Of a stretch of 64,000 nt of DNA, positions 34,211 to 43,226 are shown in pieces. A program made the position numbers and the translations under genes. Location of the stretch: assembly GCF_017833255.1 (NCBI RefSeq), contig NZ_JAFIBU010000001.1, positions 1,426,001 to 1,490,000 of the forward strand. The letters are read 5' to 3'. The notes under the pieces were generated by a model, which saw only the letters and a program-made list of their open reading frames with translations, searched no databases and was not told the DNA's origin. How positions within the stretch are numbered: position 1 is the first letter of the stretch; each line of letters begins with the position of its first letter. This stretch comes from Paenibacillus sp. PvR098 (lineage in GTDB: Bacteria > Bacillota > Bacilli > Paenibacillales > NBRC-103111).

Positions 34211-35221
34211 ATGAAATTGGGTATACTGGACCAATCCCATATATGTGAAGGACGAACGGCCGCCGATGCGCTCACGGAAACGACTAAGCTTGCGCAAGAA
34301 GCAGACAGGCTCGGCTATACCCGTTACTGGATATCCGAGCATCATGCCTCGAAGTCTCTCGCACATTCGAGCCCGGAGGTGCTGATTGCCCATTTGGCCG
34401 CGGCGACGTCTCGCATTCGGGTCGGTTCGGGAGGGGTCATGCTTCCCCACTACAGCGCCTATAAAGTCGCGGAGAATTTCAGGCTTCTCGAAGCGCTTCA
34501 TCCTGGCCGAATCGATCTCGGGCTTGGACGTGCACCAGGCGGTGTCCCGCTTGCTACAAGAGCTCTTCAAGAAGGGAAAGCCGTTGATATCGACCAGTAT
34601 CCTCAGCAGGTGGCTGATTTGACCGGTTACTTACACGATGCACTGCCCACCTATCATCGGTTTGCCCGATTGCAAGCATCCCCTTCCATTTCAACGGCTC
34701 CCGAGCTGTGGCTGCTCGGTTCAAGTGACGAAAGTGCTAAAATAGCCGCACGGCAAGGGGCCGGATACGGCTTTGCACAGTTTTTCGGAGCCCCGGGCGG
34801 TGAAGAGGCTATGCGATATTATCAGGAAAACTTCCGTCCTTCCGTTCTGAATGAACGACCGCAATCCCTGGTCGCCGTCCTGGTCATTTGTGCCGAAACA
34901 GAGGAAGAAGCGAATCGGCTCGCGATGAGCATGGATTTATTCTTTCTGCGATTGGAACGTGGTATGGAGCTGCATTCACTGCCTTCAGTGGAAACAGCGA
35001 TGGATTATCCTTATACAGAATACGACTTTGAACGAATTCGCCAAGGCCGTCAGCGGCGGGTGATAGGTACGCCTGTGCAGGTTAAGGAAAAACTGCTCAT
35101 GATGAGTGAACATTACCGTACCGATGAATTTCTAGTGGTCACCCCTACCCATGACTTTACAGCCCGTATTCGTTCGTATCAACTCCTAGCGGAAGCGTTT
35201 GGATTACAATTACAAGGATAA
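34211..35221 (+). CDS. LLM class flavin-dependent oxidoreductase
   Basis: This 336-residue luciferase-like monooxygenase or reductase uses reduced FMN. Signature regions include RLGYTRYWISEHH near 35, SPEVLIAHLAAATSRIRVGSG near 55, HPGRIDLGLGRAPGG near 100 and LLGSSDESAKIAARQGAGYGF near 165. Its length and motifs match the MsnO8/TIGR03558-type group found singly in Bacillales. AGAGGTGA precedes ATG 34211, and the opening from 34160 lacks a site. Substrate unknown. Confidence 0.9.
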   Translation: MKLGILDQSHICEGRTAADALTETTKLAQEADRLGYTRYWISEHHASKSLAHSSPEVLIAHLAAATSRIRVGSGGVMLPHYSAYKVAENFRLLEALHPGRIDLGLGRAPGGVPLATRALQEGKAVDIDQYPQQVADLTGYLHDALPTYHRFARLQASPSISTAPELWLLGSSDESAKIAARQGAGYGFAQFFGAPGGEEAMRYYQENFRPSVLNERPQSLVAVLVICAETEEEANRLAMSMDLFFLRLERGMELHSLPSVETAMDYPYTEYDFERIRQGRQRRVIGTPVQVKEKLLMMSEHYRTDEFLVVTPTHDFTARIRSYQLLAEAFGLQLQG

Positions 35222-35261
35222 ACAAAGCGGCTTGCTCCACAAGGGGGCAGGCCGTTTTGTT
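35221..35261 (+). terminator. Terminator of the LLM oxidoreductase gene
   Basis: AACAAAGCGGCTTGC and GCAGGCCGTTTTGTT form a 15-base stem with two G-U pairs, overlapping the stop codon. Confidence 0.75.
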
Positions 35262-35272
35262 CTGATATACAT

Positions 35273-35605
35273 TCAAACTGAAGCGCTGAACAGATCAGGC
35301 ACATACTCGATTCGAGACTCTGCAACGATCGTTAATTGTTCATTCTGCGCATCGAATACCACAGGGCCATCCTTGACGTAATACCAAACTTTCTTCGTCG
35401 GTTGATCATCGAACTCATGAAAAAGAAACACGTTCAGTTCACTTTTCCATTTCAGGATTTCCTCTACGTTCGAATCCAGTGGTGTGTTCAGGATAAATCT
35501 CCAGCCTTCTCCCGCTTGCTCTTGTTTATATTCGACGGACTGCTTGCCTGTATCGATAAACGTTCTGCCTCCCACCGCATGTTTCACCAAAAGGGTTTCC
35601 TTCAT
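35273..35605 (-). CDS. Conserved-looking hypothetical protein
   Basis: This 110-residue soluble protein is rich in beta-type sequence (EGWRFILNTPLDS, KKVWYYVKDGPVVFD, EQLTIVAESRIEYV). No known motif is recognised. It follows the pirin gene by 15 bases in the same direction, with its own strong AAGGAGGAG site, so the two are probably co-transcribed. A linked function is possible but unproven. Confidence 0.7.
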   Translation of the reverse strand: MKETLLVKHAVGGRTFIDTGKQSVEYKQEQAGEGWRFILNTPLDSNVEEILKWKSELNVFLFHEFDDQPTKKVWYYVKDGPVVFDAQNEQLTIVAESRIEYVPDLFSASV

Positions 35606-35620
35606 TACAGTATCTCCTCC

Positions 35621-36319
35621 TTAAGGCAGATCGATCAGCATGAAGAACGCTTCTTCATCCGCCGTGATGGTCATTTGGGACAAAGCTTCGATTCTAGCTG
35701 TATCTCTGGTCCCCAGAGGGATGCCGTCCACCGTCAATCGTCCTTCGATGACAAATACAAACACACGCCGACCTTCCTCTTGTTGGAAAGAGATTTCCTT
35801 GGACTGCTCCAGCCTGCTTAAGTAAATCGTCATGTCTTGATGAATGACCGCCACTTGTTCTGATCCCTGATGCGAGACTACAGGCAGCAGTGTATTCATC
35901 ATCCCCTTCGGATCGTAGCTGCTCGTTTCATAGGAAGGCATAAGTCCCCGCTCGCTTGGCATAAACCACAGCTGCAGGAGCTTCAGCTCCTCGGTCTCTG
36001 AAGCATTGTACTCCCCGTGAATCATCCCGCTCCCCGCCGTCATTCGCTGGATTTCGCCGGCAGAAGTCACCTCCACATTGCCCAAATTGTCCTCATGCTT
36101 GACTGCACCGCTAAGCACAATCGTGACGATCTCCATATCGCTGTGCGGATGGGGGCCGAACCCGCGCCCTGCTCCTACTTCATCGTCATTACATACCCGC
36201 ATGACCCCAAAACTTGTATTGTCCGGGTCGTAATACTCTCCAAAGGATAAACTGGGACGGCTGCGCAGCCATCCAAGATCCACAGCATAGCGGGATTCCG
36301 CCGGATATACCTGAATCAT
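35621..36319 (-). CDS. Pirin family protein (YhhW/quercetinase-like)
   Basis: This 232-residue bicupin has metal ligands His57 and His59 (GPHPHSDME), His101 and Glu103 (GMIHGEYN). These are the same four positions as in pirin and the quercetinase-active E. coli YhhW. The first cupin holds the metal; the second (about 130-232) lacks ligands. It may oxidise flavonols or act as a redox sensor; the native substrate is unknown. The ribosome binding site GGAGAGG precedes the ATG. It leads a probable two-gene operon with the hypothetical protein downstream. Confidence 0.9.
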   Translation of the reverse strand: MIQVYPAESRYAVDLGWLRSRPSLSFGEYYDPDNTSFGVMRVCNDDEVGAGRGFGPHPHSDMEIVTIVLSGAVKHEDNLGNVEVTSAGEIQRMTAGSGMIHGEYNASETEELKLLQLWFMPSERGLMPSYETSSYDPKGMMNTLLPVVSHQGSEQVAVIHQDMTIYLSRLEQSKEISFQQEEGRRVFVFVIEGRLTVDGIPLGTRDTARIEALSQMTITADEEAFFMLIDLP

Positions 36320-36425
36320 ATATGGAACTTCCTCTCCGAATGGATTGTTTGTTAGCTTACACTTATTTTAAGCCGTATGAGACAATTGTTCAAACCATGA
36401 TAATATTTATTCATGAATGATTCCT

Positions 36426-37685
36426 CTATGATTCAAGTTCGGGTATACAGTCAATCGCATAAGGAATGAACAATACACTTGCAGCTGTTCCCCTGATTTG
36501 ATATGCCATTTCTAAAGCTTCCTCTACGCTTTGAGCCGTTTTGAAAAACATAGACTCCAGAAGCTCGGATTCAATATGGGAGCCGACAATAATAATATGG
36601 CTTTTCTTCAATGCTCTGGCGAACATGAACGCTTTCGATGAATGGTCCGGTGTAAAGCCAAATTTGATAAATGCATCAATGACCTCCTGGGGATCGTTCG
36701 CGTCCGTAAGCCACTTGGCGAACTTGCCTACACCGTCTCTGCACTCCGCAACCAGAATGATTACACCGTCTTTTTGAACAACCATTTCTGCTGCAGTTAC
36801 CGCTTTTTGCGCTTGATGCAAATCAAAATCTTTAGGATACCCTCCCGGACTCGTAATGACAATGTCATAGAGATGTTTTACTGTAATTTTCCAGCTTTCG
36901 TCGCATATCCTCACGCCTTCCTGATGAGCTAACACAAGATCCCCAGCCACAACAGAAACGATTTCTTTTTTGCTGTTTTTGACTACATTGATGATAAAAT
37001 CCACCCCTACCCTTTGAGCAGCCTCCAACGCTTCGTCATGGAACGAATTGTTGTGCATTTGCCCTAAAATCGGGTCGTAGGAACGAATGGGAAAGGAGTG
37101 ATGCTTCATCAGCGCTTTGATTCCCGCGACGCCCGGCATAATACTTTTGCGGCCCCCGCTGTAGCCCGCAGACTGATGAGGCGTGATAATACCCGTCAAA
37201 ATTCTGACGGAGGCTTCGGCTACCATCCGGTTGACGACAATCGGCAGACCTCGTTTGGTTACGCCCAAGTCCACCAGGTTGTTCTCATCCTCACTATGGT
37301 GATTTATGATCTTCACTCTCGAGAACACATGGTCGCCGACCATCTTACGCAGTTCTTCATCTGTGTTTGGGCGGTGGTTCCCGGTTGCTACGACCAGCGT
37401 CACCTGCTCGTCACGAATTTGAATGGTAGCTAATTCGTCCAGGATCTCTTCAACAAACAAATCCGAGGGACTCGGGCGAGTAATATCGTTGATCACGATA
37501 ACAATGGATTCTTTACCCCGACAAATATCCGCAAGGCGCGGTGTTCCGATCGGATTTCGGATACTGTTGCGAATTTCCGACCGTGGATTATGAAGCGCTT
37601 TCAAATCGGATGGGATCAACACATCCGCGTGCTCTGGCTTTTGTGTCTCAACTGCCGTTTCCCCATAAGGAATCTTGATCTTCAT
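36426..37685 (-). CDS. larA: LarA-family nickel-dependent racemase
   Basis: This is a 419-residue member of the LarA family, which racemises or epimerises alpha-hydroxyacids using the nickel-pincer nucleotide (NPN) cofactor. Residues aligning with Lactobacillus LarA are all present at a constant offset: His104 (GNHRP), His170 (TPHQSAGYSGG), the cofactor Lys180 (GGRKSIMPG) and His196. The enzyme should therefore bind the cofactor covalently. The substrate need not be lactate, since malate and other hydroxyacids are used by homologues. No larB, larC or larE is in the window. It follows the LacI regulator by 30 bases, with GGAGG before ATG, and the pair is probably one transcript. Confidence 0.9.
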   Translation of the reverse strand: MKIKIPYGETAVETQKPEHADVLIPSDLKALHNPRSEIRNSIRNPIGTPRLADICRGKESIVIVINDITRPSPSDLFVEEILDELATIQIRDEQVTLVVATGNHRPNTDEELRKMVGDHVFSRVKIINHHSEDENNLVDLGVTKRGLPIVVNRMVAEASVRILTGIITPHQSAGYSGGRKSIMPGVAGIKALMKHHSFPIRSYDPILGQMHNNSFHDEALEAAQRVGVDFIINVVKNSKKEIVSVVAGDLVLAHQEGVRICDESWKITVKHLYDIVITSPGGYPKDFDLHQAQKAVTAAEMVVQKDGVIILVAECRDGVGKFAKWLTDANDPQEVIDAFIKFGFTPDHSSKAFMFARALKKSHIIIVGSHIESELLESMFFKTAQSVEEALEMAYQIRGTAASVLFIPYAIDCIPELES

Positions 37686-37715
37686 AGTTTTTCCTCCGAT
37701 AATTAATTTATGGTT

Positions 37716-38768
37716 TTACGGATGAAAATACTTATTTCCTACATTCAACAATTCTAACGTAGGTTCCCATTGACAGCCGCACGAGCTGCGATAATGAATG
37801 GTATAGGGAAGAATCACCGTTTCGTGTTCATTCTCCCTCCCCTCTATTTTCTGGATCATCCGTTCGACCGCCATCACTCCCATCTCACTGGTCGGTTGGG
37901 CAATACTGGAGAGCGGTGGATCCATCAACGGGTTCACCGTCGAATCACTAAAGCCGATCAACGCAATATCTTCCGGACATTTCAGACCCATCTTTTTGAG
38001 CTGCATCAATACGCCCAGCATCATGTTCGTTCCGGATACAAAGATGGCACGGGGAGGATGGGGCAATTCCATAAGCTGCTGGGTGGCGATAAATCCTCCT
38101 TGAAAAGTGGAATGCCCTTCGACGATCCATTCGCGATGGACCTCCGCATGATGGTCCAAAAGCGCTTCGCTATAGCCTGCTTCCCTCTCCGAGCTAAGCA
38201 TATTCGATCTGGCCCCAATAACAGCCGCGATGGACTGATAATTGTGTTTCTCGATCAAATGCGTCACGGCTTCGTATGCGGCTTTTTTGTTCTCAATCAC
38301 AATATTGGTAGCTTGCTCACGATCCAGTCTTCGGTTAAGTAGAACGACTGGAAAATCAGCCGGGATGATGGGGCTTTCTTTCATTGTGCTGTTTTTGGCC
38401 GGGACGACGATCAGTCCATCAATCCGATTGGACAATAAAAGCTCAATCTGCATCTCCTCCATTTCCGGGTCATCACTGCTGTTCGTCACAATGACCGTAT
38501 ACCCCTGAAGTCGGGCAGCTTCTTCAATGACTCTGAACAGCTTGGAATAGATGGGGTTTTCGATATACGTGACGATTAAACCGATCGTTTTGGATCTGTT
38601 CATTTTCAAGCTTTTGGCAATCTTGTTGGGTGTGTATCCCGTCTCTCTTACCGCCTCAAGGACCTTTTGTCTCACGCCTTCGCTGACAAATTTGGTGTTA
38701 TTGAGCACGTGGGATACGGTAGCTATGGACACATTAGCTTTTTTAGAAACATCTTTGATTGTCGCCAT
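37716..38768 (-). CDS. LacI family transcriptional regulator
   Basis: This 350-residue regulator has an N-terminal HTH and hinge (TIKDVSKKANVSIATVSHVLNN, then NKIAKSLKMNRSKTIGLIV). A periplasmic-binding-protein-like effector domain spans about 60-330, including ALIGFSDSTVNPLMDPPLSSI. An unusual Cys pair (SSCGCQ) and a 20-residue tail follow it. A perfect 16-bp palindrome lies 40 bases upstream, suggesting autoregulation and control of the larA gene behind it. The ligand is probably the hydroxyacid or sugar acid handled by LarA, which is inference. Confidence 0.92.
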   Translation of the reverse strand: MATIKDVSKKANVSIATVSHVLNNTKFVSEGVRQKVLEAVRETGYTPNKIAKSLKMNRSKTIGLIVTYIENPIYSKLFRVIEEAARLQGYTVIVTNSSDDPEMEEMQIELLLSNRIDGLIVVPAKNSTMKESPIIPADFPVVLLNRRLDREQATNIVIENKKAAYEAVTHLIEKHNYQSIAAVIGARSNMLSSEREAGYSEALLDHHAEVHREWIVEGHSTFQGGFIATQQLMELPHPPRAIFVSGTNMMLGVLMQLKKMGLKCPEDIALIGFSDSTVNPLMDPPLSSIAQPTSEMGVMAVERMIQKIEGRENEHETVILPYTIHYRSSCGCQWEPTLELLNVGNKYFHP

Positions 38769-38807
38769 TGACCATCCCTACTTTAAAATATTGTACATAG
38801 AAAACGC

Positions 38808-38823
38808 AGTTAAACGTTTAACT
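38808..38823. promoter_or_regulatory. LacI-type operator palindrome
   Basis: AGTTAAACGTTTAACT is a perfect 16-bp inverted repeat with the central CG typical of LacI-family operators. It lies 40 bases before the lacI-type start and next to a possible minus-strand -10 (TACAAT near 38793). Confidence 0.75.
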
Positions 38824-38982
38824 AATTCTTGGATTTCATCCTAACATACTTTGCTCCCTTCGTCCATAATATACCAAAAAATAGGACAAAAATGACACCT
38901 GATAAATCCGTAATCCATGCCATAAAACACCATTTTATGTATTTCCCTTTAAGCTAATCTGTGCTTTAATAAGATAAGGGTA

Positions 38983-39017
38983 AAGGAATGCGGCTCGAAG
39001 CACCGCGGCCTTTTTTT
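38983..39017 (+). terminator. Candidate attenuator in the leader of the EamA gene
   Basis: AAGG-aat-GCGG, a 9-base loop and CCGC-gg-CCTT are followed by a run of seven T. It ends 29 bases before the GTG start, with no plus-strand gene upstream to terminate, so it may be an expression platform. Confidence 0.5.
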
Positions 39018-39046
39018 GTTTGAACTCAAGTATAGGAGCTGGCAAA

Positions 39047-40000
39047 GTGGTAAACACAACTAAATTTATATACGTGATGTTGACCTTAGTCGTCATTTTC
39101 TGGGGATTAAATGTCGTGATGGTCAAATATTTGGCGGAGATGGTTCCGCCCTTTTTGCTTTCGGCTATCCGGATCCCGCTGGCAGGTATATTCTTTCTTC
39201 CTTTTGTCTGGCGTAAATACGGTTTGTATCGTCCGAGTCCAAAGCAGTGGCTGCTGTTGGCGCTCATCGGAACCACCTCTATTTTCTTTCACCAAATATT
39301 TCTTACTTACGGGCTCGTGACAACGACCGCGACGAACGCATCACTTATTCTCGGACTCAATCCGCTCACAACGGCACTTCTGGCTGCGCTTTTTGCCGGC
39401 GAGAAAATGAATCTCCGATTGTTTCTGGGCATATTGGCCGGGTTTTCAGGCGTATTGATTGTACTCCTGTCCAATTCACCTGGAGCTTCGATCGCAATAT
39501 CAGGACATGGAGATCTGATCATGTTCTTATCGATGCTGACTTACGTCATCGGCGGACTGTTTATCAAAATGTTAGCGGGCACGAACATGCCGATCCTTAT
39601 CATCACGACTTACTCCACCCTTATTGGCGGAGTGATGTTAAATTTCGGTGCCTTTATCCAATACGGAACGTCCGCACATGAATACGTCCATTTCACAGCG
39701 ATGGGCTGGTTTGTACTGCTGCTATCTTCTTGGGTGGCCACTTCCCTGGGCTCGCTGGGCTGGAATCACGCAATCAAGCTGATCGGGGCCAACAAAACAG
39801 CCATGTTCATTAACGGCATGCCGTTTGCAAGCATGATTGGCGCTGTCTTGTTTCTGAGCGAACAGATCCAATGGATTCACGCGCTGGCCTTCGTTCTGAC
39901 AACCTTGGGCATCGTCATCGGGACCTATCAGCCAAAAGCAGCATCCGGCTCACAGGCCAGCACACTAACTTCTTCAGGGCCTAAGAGGCTTGGCCACTAG
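39047..40000 (+). CDS. EamA/DMT superfamily transporter
   Basis: This 317-residue inner membrane transporter has ten predicted segments arranged as two EamA domains. The first domain carries VVIFWGLNVVMVKYLAE near 13 and PPFLLSAIRIPLAGIFFLPFV; the second carries WNHAIKLIGANKTAMFINGMPF near 245 and a final TTLGIVIGTY. Transported metabolites for the family include amino acids and sugars; nothing here identifies one. The GTG at 39047 has AGGAG eight bases upstream. A terminator-like hairpin in the leader suggests regulated read-through. Confidence 0.9.
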   Translation: MVNTTKFIYVMLTLVVIFWGLNVVMVKYLAEMVPPFLLSAIRIPLAGIFFLPFVWRKYGLYRPSPKQWLLLALIGTTSIFFHQIFLTYGLVTTTATNASLILGLNPLTTALLAALFAGEKMNLRLFLGILAGFSGVLIVLLSNSPGASIAISGHGDLIMFLSMLTYVIGGLFIKMLAGTNMPILIITTYSTLIGGVMLNFGAFIQYGTSAHEYVHFTAMGWFVLLLSSWVATSLGSLGWNHAIKLIGANKTAMFINGMPFASMIGAVLFLSEQIQWIHALAFVLTTLGIVIGTYQPKAASGSQASTLTSSGPKRLGH

Positions 40001-40043
40001 AGACATGATCCTTTGGTTCGGATCTATACAATCCGATGATAAC

Positions 40044-40088
40044 AAAAAGCAGTCTATTCACTTCTCTTGAAAGTGATAGACTGCTTTA
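40044..40088. terminator. Bidirectional terminator between EamA and thioesterase genes
   Basis: AAAGCAGTCTAT..CACTT and AAGTG..ATAGACTGCTTT form a long stem; on the minus strand it is followed by TTTTTGTT. Confidence 0.8.
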
Positions 40089-40092
40089 CCTT

Positions 40093-40833
40093 TTAATTTG
40101 ATCCCAAGACCATACAGGCCTCAAACACAGGCTTGCCGTCCTGGAATTCCCCTCTAAAATAAATGCTTCCCTCGCTAAGCTCCGACCTTAGAAGCAGTAT
40201 GTCATCTCCCATTCGCGCTTCATTGTGATAGGTAATCCGAAAGGTTCGCGGCGAGATTCGATTTAATTCCTCTTCGGTAAGTGCATCCATACAAATGTCC
40301 ACATATCGAGAGTTATTTAAATGCCCGTTAGCATCAATTCCACTATATCGCACCCGCACTTGATAGGCCTCATGAAGCAGTACATCCGATGGAACCTGCA
40401 CTTTATCGGGCACATCACCAATAGATTCTTCAGAGTGAACATCAAGCTGATACGGGAACGCTGAAGGACGCAGTATTTTTCTCTTCCCCACATCGACCAG
40501 GGCCCATACCGTTCTGGATTGTAAAATCAGGCTTCCCGCCTCATCCAGTACTCGGTAATCCCTTAACCATAAGACACCTTTTGTTCCTTTACTCCAAGTT
40601 TGTATGGAGATCGTCTCCAATATTTGAGGCATCCTTTTGAATTCTATATCTAACGTAATCAACATCCAGCCCATGCCGCTATCCTTCATCTCTTGCCAAG
40701 GAACCCCCATGTTCTCCACATGGGCATCTGCTGCTCTTTGCATTAAAGCCAGTAAAGAGGACAGACGACATTGACCCCTGAAGTCGGTATAATCTGAGCT
40801 GATCTTATAGTCGTCCTTCCACGAACCCCGCAT
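40093..40833 (-). CDS. Acyl-ACP thioesterase (FatA/FatB-like)
   Basis: This 246-residue double hot-dog thioesterase releases fatty acids from acyl carrier protein. The first hot-dog contains LSSLLALMQRAADAHVENMG and the second the characteristic YSGIDANGHLNNSRYVD, with the catalytic Asn-His region. LQSRTVWALVDVGKRKILRPS joins them. It overlaps the upstream PIG-L gene by 29 bases and has GGGAGG before ATG, so the two are translationally coupled. Which chain length it takes is not readable. Confidence 0.88.
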   Translation of the reverse strand: MRGSWKDDYKISSDYTDFRGQCRLSSLLALMQRAADAHVENMGVPWQEMKDSGMGWMLITLDIEFKRMPQILETISIQTWSKGTKGVLWLRDYRVLDEAGSLILQSRTVWALVDVGKRKILRPSAFPYQLDVHSEESIGDVPDKVQVPSDVLLHEAYQVRVRYSGIDANGHLNNSRYVDICMDALTEEELNRISPRTFRITYHNEARMGDDILLLRSELSEGSIYFRGEFQDGKPVFEACMVLGSN

Positions 40834-41491
40834 GGTCCATCCTCCCTTTTTCCCAAGCTAGCACAAAAGATTCATATCGCCGGTTTTCTGGAACGGAATC
40901 CAATTTCCCGAAGTGTCTTTCAATCGCAAAAATCTGAGACATGTGCGCTTTTAATGCATCTGCTTTCATGGGCCACTGTTCTTCCGTATCTATGACAATC
41001 GAGGGCTTGTAACCTTCCTCCATTAATGTATTGGACATGGAATAATAAAGCTTGTTCACGGACGGACATCTTCCGCTTAATACCGCAGCCGTTGTCATTT
41101 TGGATATGGTCATATGATCAGGATGGAAGTTTCCGCCGTCCGCCGGAAAAGTGAACAGCATCGACGGTTCATATGTATTTACGAAGTTGACTATGCCGTC
41201 AATAAATATTTTTTCATCCACGGTATTCGATTTGCCGTCGGGAAACCCTAAATGCTCAACTACAGATAATCCAAGGATTTCCGCGGCCTTCTCCATCTCT
41301 TTAACCCTGACCTCAGCCAATTCCTCATTGCTTAAATGGCTTAAGTAACCGTTCTTTTTACCGGCATCCCCTTTCGTCGCAAGCAGAAGAACAGGCCGAT
41401 GCCCTTGATCCGCGAGCTGCCTGATTAGACATGCGCTCAGAAAAGTTTCATCGTCCGGATGTGCATATATAAACCCTACGGTTTGACTCAC
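40805..41491 (-). CDS. PIG-L family deacetylase
   Basis: This 228-residue zinc-dependent de-N-acetylase of the LmbE/PIG-L family has the zinc motif AHPDDE at 10-15 and HPDH near 127. Family members act on N-acetyl sugars, including the GlcNAc-malate step of bacillithiol synthesis (BshB). The sequence is not close enough to BshB to name it so. It starts with GTG at 41491 behind GGGGG and overlaps the thioesterase gene. Pairing with a thioesterase may point to a lipid-linked or acylated sugar, which is speculation. Confidence 0.87.
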   Translation of the reverse strand: MSQTVGFIYAHPDDETFLSACLIRQLADQGHRPVLLLATKGDAGKKNGYLSHLSNEELAEVRVKEMEKAAEILGLSVVEHLGFPDGKSNTVDEKIFIDGIVNFVNTYEPSMLFTFPADGGNFHPDHMTISKMTTAAVLSGRCPSVNKLYYSMSNTLMEEGYKPSIVIDTEEQWPMKADALKAHMSQIFAIERHFGKLDSVPENRRYESFVLAWEKGRMDHAGFVEGRL

Positions 41492-41585
41492 TTCATCAGC
41501 CCCCTTACATTATTATAGTCAAATGAGGAGATGAAGTTAAGCTTTATTGTGATGCTGTTCATCGTACCATGATCCGTCCATTTAC

Positions 41586-41622
41586 GAAAAAAAATCCGCC
41601 TTTCTTCAAAGAAAAGCGGAGC
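41586..41622 (-). terminator. Terminator downstream of the hydroxyacid dehydrogenase gene
   Basis: On the minus strand, TCCGCTTTTCT-TTGA-AGAAAGGCGGA is followed by eight T. A second weaker hairpin (TTACGGT..ACCGTAA, 41703-41732) precedes it. The rest of 41492-41779 shows no gene. Confidence 0.85.
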
Positions 41623-41779
41623 CATCTCTTCAAAGTAGGGCGGATCGTATGATTTTTATACATCAAAGTGAACTAGACGCACTTCTTGTCATAACAAAAA
41701 GCTTACGGTCTCTGTAAACACGAAAACCGTAAACTTCATATAACAATGAATGATGTTCCATGGTCCATATCAGTATGGA

Positions 41780-42731
41780 TTAATACTGCTTCTCCAAATC
41801 AACGCGGTTTAAGGACGGCTCCCGGCCCTCAACATAATCGCGCAAATTATGCAGGAAAAGCTCAACCACCCGCTCGTCATAATAAACGGTCGATCCCGAA
41901 TTATGCGGGGTCATGATCACTTGCTCCATCCCCCAAAGAGGGCTGGACTCCGGCAGAGGCTCCTGCTCAAACACATCGAGACCCGCACCTGCAATGACGC
42001 CCTCTTGCAGTGCGTTAATCAATGCATCCGTGTCTGTGGTAGCTCCCCTGCCGATATTGATAAAGAAGGCCGAAGACTTCATCCATTGAAATTCCCTACG
42101 GCCAATCAGGTGCCCGGTTTCTTTCGTCAAGGGAAGTGTGACGACAATATAGTCACTCGCAGCAAGCAGCTCATCCAGTCCATGACGATCATACATGCGG
42201 TCTACATACGGAGAGGATTTCCCCGATCTTCTGAAGCCCAGCACGTTCATGCCGAACGCTTTGGCCAACCGGGCAGTTTCCTCGCCAATGGCCCCAACGC
42301 CGATAATACCGATCGTTTTCCCATGGATTTCGCCCAGCCTTCCGGTATTCTGTTTGGTTCCGAATCGAAAGATGGATTTTACGCGTCCATCCGAGCATCA
42401 TCCCAATAATAGTTTCAGATATCGGATAAGCATGGACGCCGCTCGCATTGGTTACGATAATGTCTTTCTGCGCGAAGTCTTCAAACGGCATATTATCGAC
42501 GCCTGCGTTCCAACTCTGTACCCAACGCAGCTTCGAGCCTGGCTTCAAGCACTCCTCTTGTACTGCGCTGTTCCAGCCTACAATGATCTCAGCATCCTTC
42601 AAATGCGTAAGCCATAGCTCCTTCTCTTTGCCGTGAACGAAATCCCAATCAGGTGCGGTCTGGCGAATGAGCTCTGCTTGATGCGGAGACAAAGATTGGA
42701 CACATACGATTTTCGACATTGGCCTAGACAT
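41780..42731 (-). pseudogene. D-2-hydroxyacid dehydrogenase, split by a one-base frameshift
   Basis: Two overlapping frames make up one NAD-dependent D-2-hydroxyacid dehydrogenase of about 315 residues. The upstream part (to about 42345) carries the substrate domain with RWVQSWNAGVDNMPF and NASGVHAYPISETIIGMML. The downstream part carries AKAFGMNVLGFRRSG, FFINIGRGATTDTDAL with the catalytic Arg, GLDVFEQEPLP with Glu, and TPHNSG with His. The join lies at 42338-42341, where an extra base in AAGGCTGG breaks RKLGEIHGKTIGIIGVGAIG. All catalytic residues survive, so recent inactivation or a sequencing error is likely. The start is 42731 or the ATG at 42719. Related enzymes reduce 2-ketoacids or glyoxylate. 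Confidence 0.8.
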
Positions 42732-42764
42732 CCCTTCGATATCAGTGATATAACCACTGCCGGC

Positions 42765-43085
42765 TTATTTCGAAAAATAAGGCACTCGCTTAAGGAAAAT
42801 GCTTTCCAGCTTCTCTACGATCGGGCCGTCTTTCTCCGATTCACTTTTGACCTTCTGCCATTCAGGATCACTCTGAAAAGCCTTAAATGCCGCATCGCGC
42901 GCTTCCATGTCATCGAATTCCAATACATAATACAACCGGTTGTTCTCAGCGCTGATATCTTCCCAAAAATCGGCAACCCGCATACCGTGCTTTGCAAAGA
43001 TACCCAACGTGAAATTGGAGAATCGATTGTTGATCGCCTGCATTTTCCCCGGGTGAATATGGTAAATACGGAGTTCATAAATCAT
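42765..43085 (-). CDS. NIPSNAP family protein
   Basis: This 106-residue ferredoxin-like dimeric alpha/beta-barrel protein begins MIYELRIYHIHPGKMQAI, the hallmark of the NIPSNAP family, and continues with FWEDISAENNRLYYVLEFDDMEAR. The molecular function of the family is unknown; bacterial members accompany catabolic enzymes. It lies 33 bases upstream of the broken hydroxyacid dehydrogenase gene in the same direction, with GGAG before the ATG, so it was probably co-expressed with it. Confidence 0.88.
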   Translation of the reverse strand: MIYELRIYHIHPGKMQAINNRFSNFTLGIFAKHGMRVADFWEDISAENNRLYYVLEFDDMEARDAAFKAFQSDPEWQKVKSESEKDGPIVEKLESIFLKRVPYFSK

Positions 43086-43226
43086 CTAACATTTCTCCTT
43101 TCAATAATGAGTCGGCCAAATCACGTTGTCTTATCGTTCTATGTTCGGTCTGGTTTGGCCCTTACTTGTCTCATTATAAGCGACTTTCTCCGCCGCGGAA
43201 ATAACTGAATAATCGATTCCTTCGAT

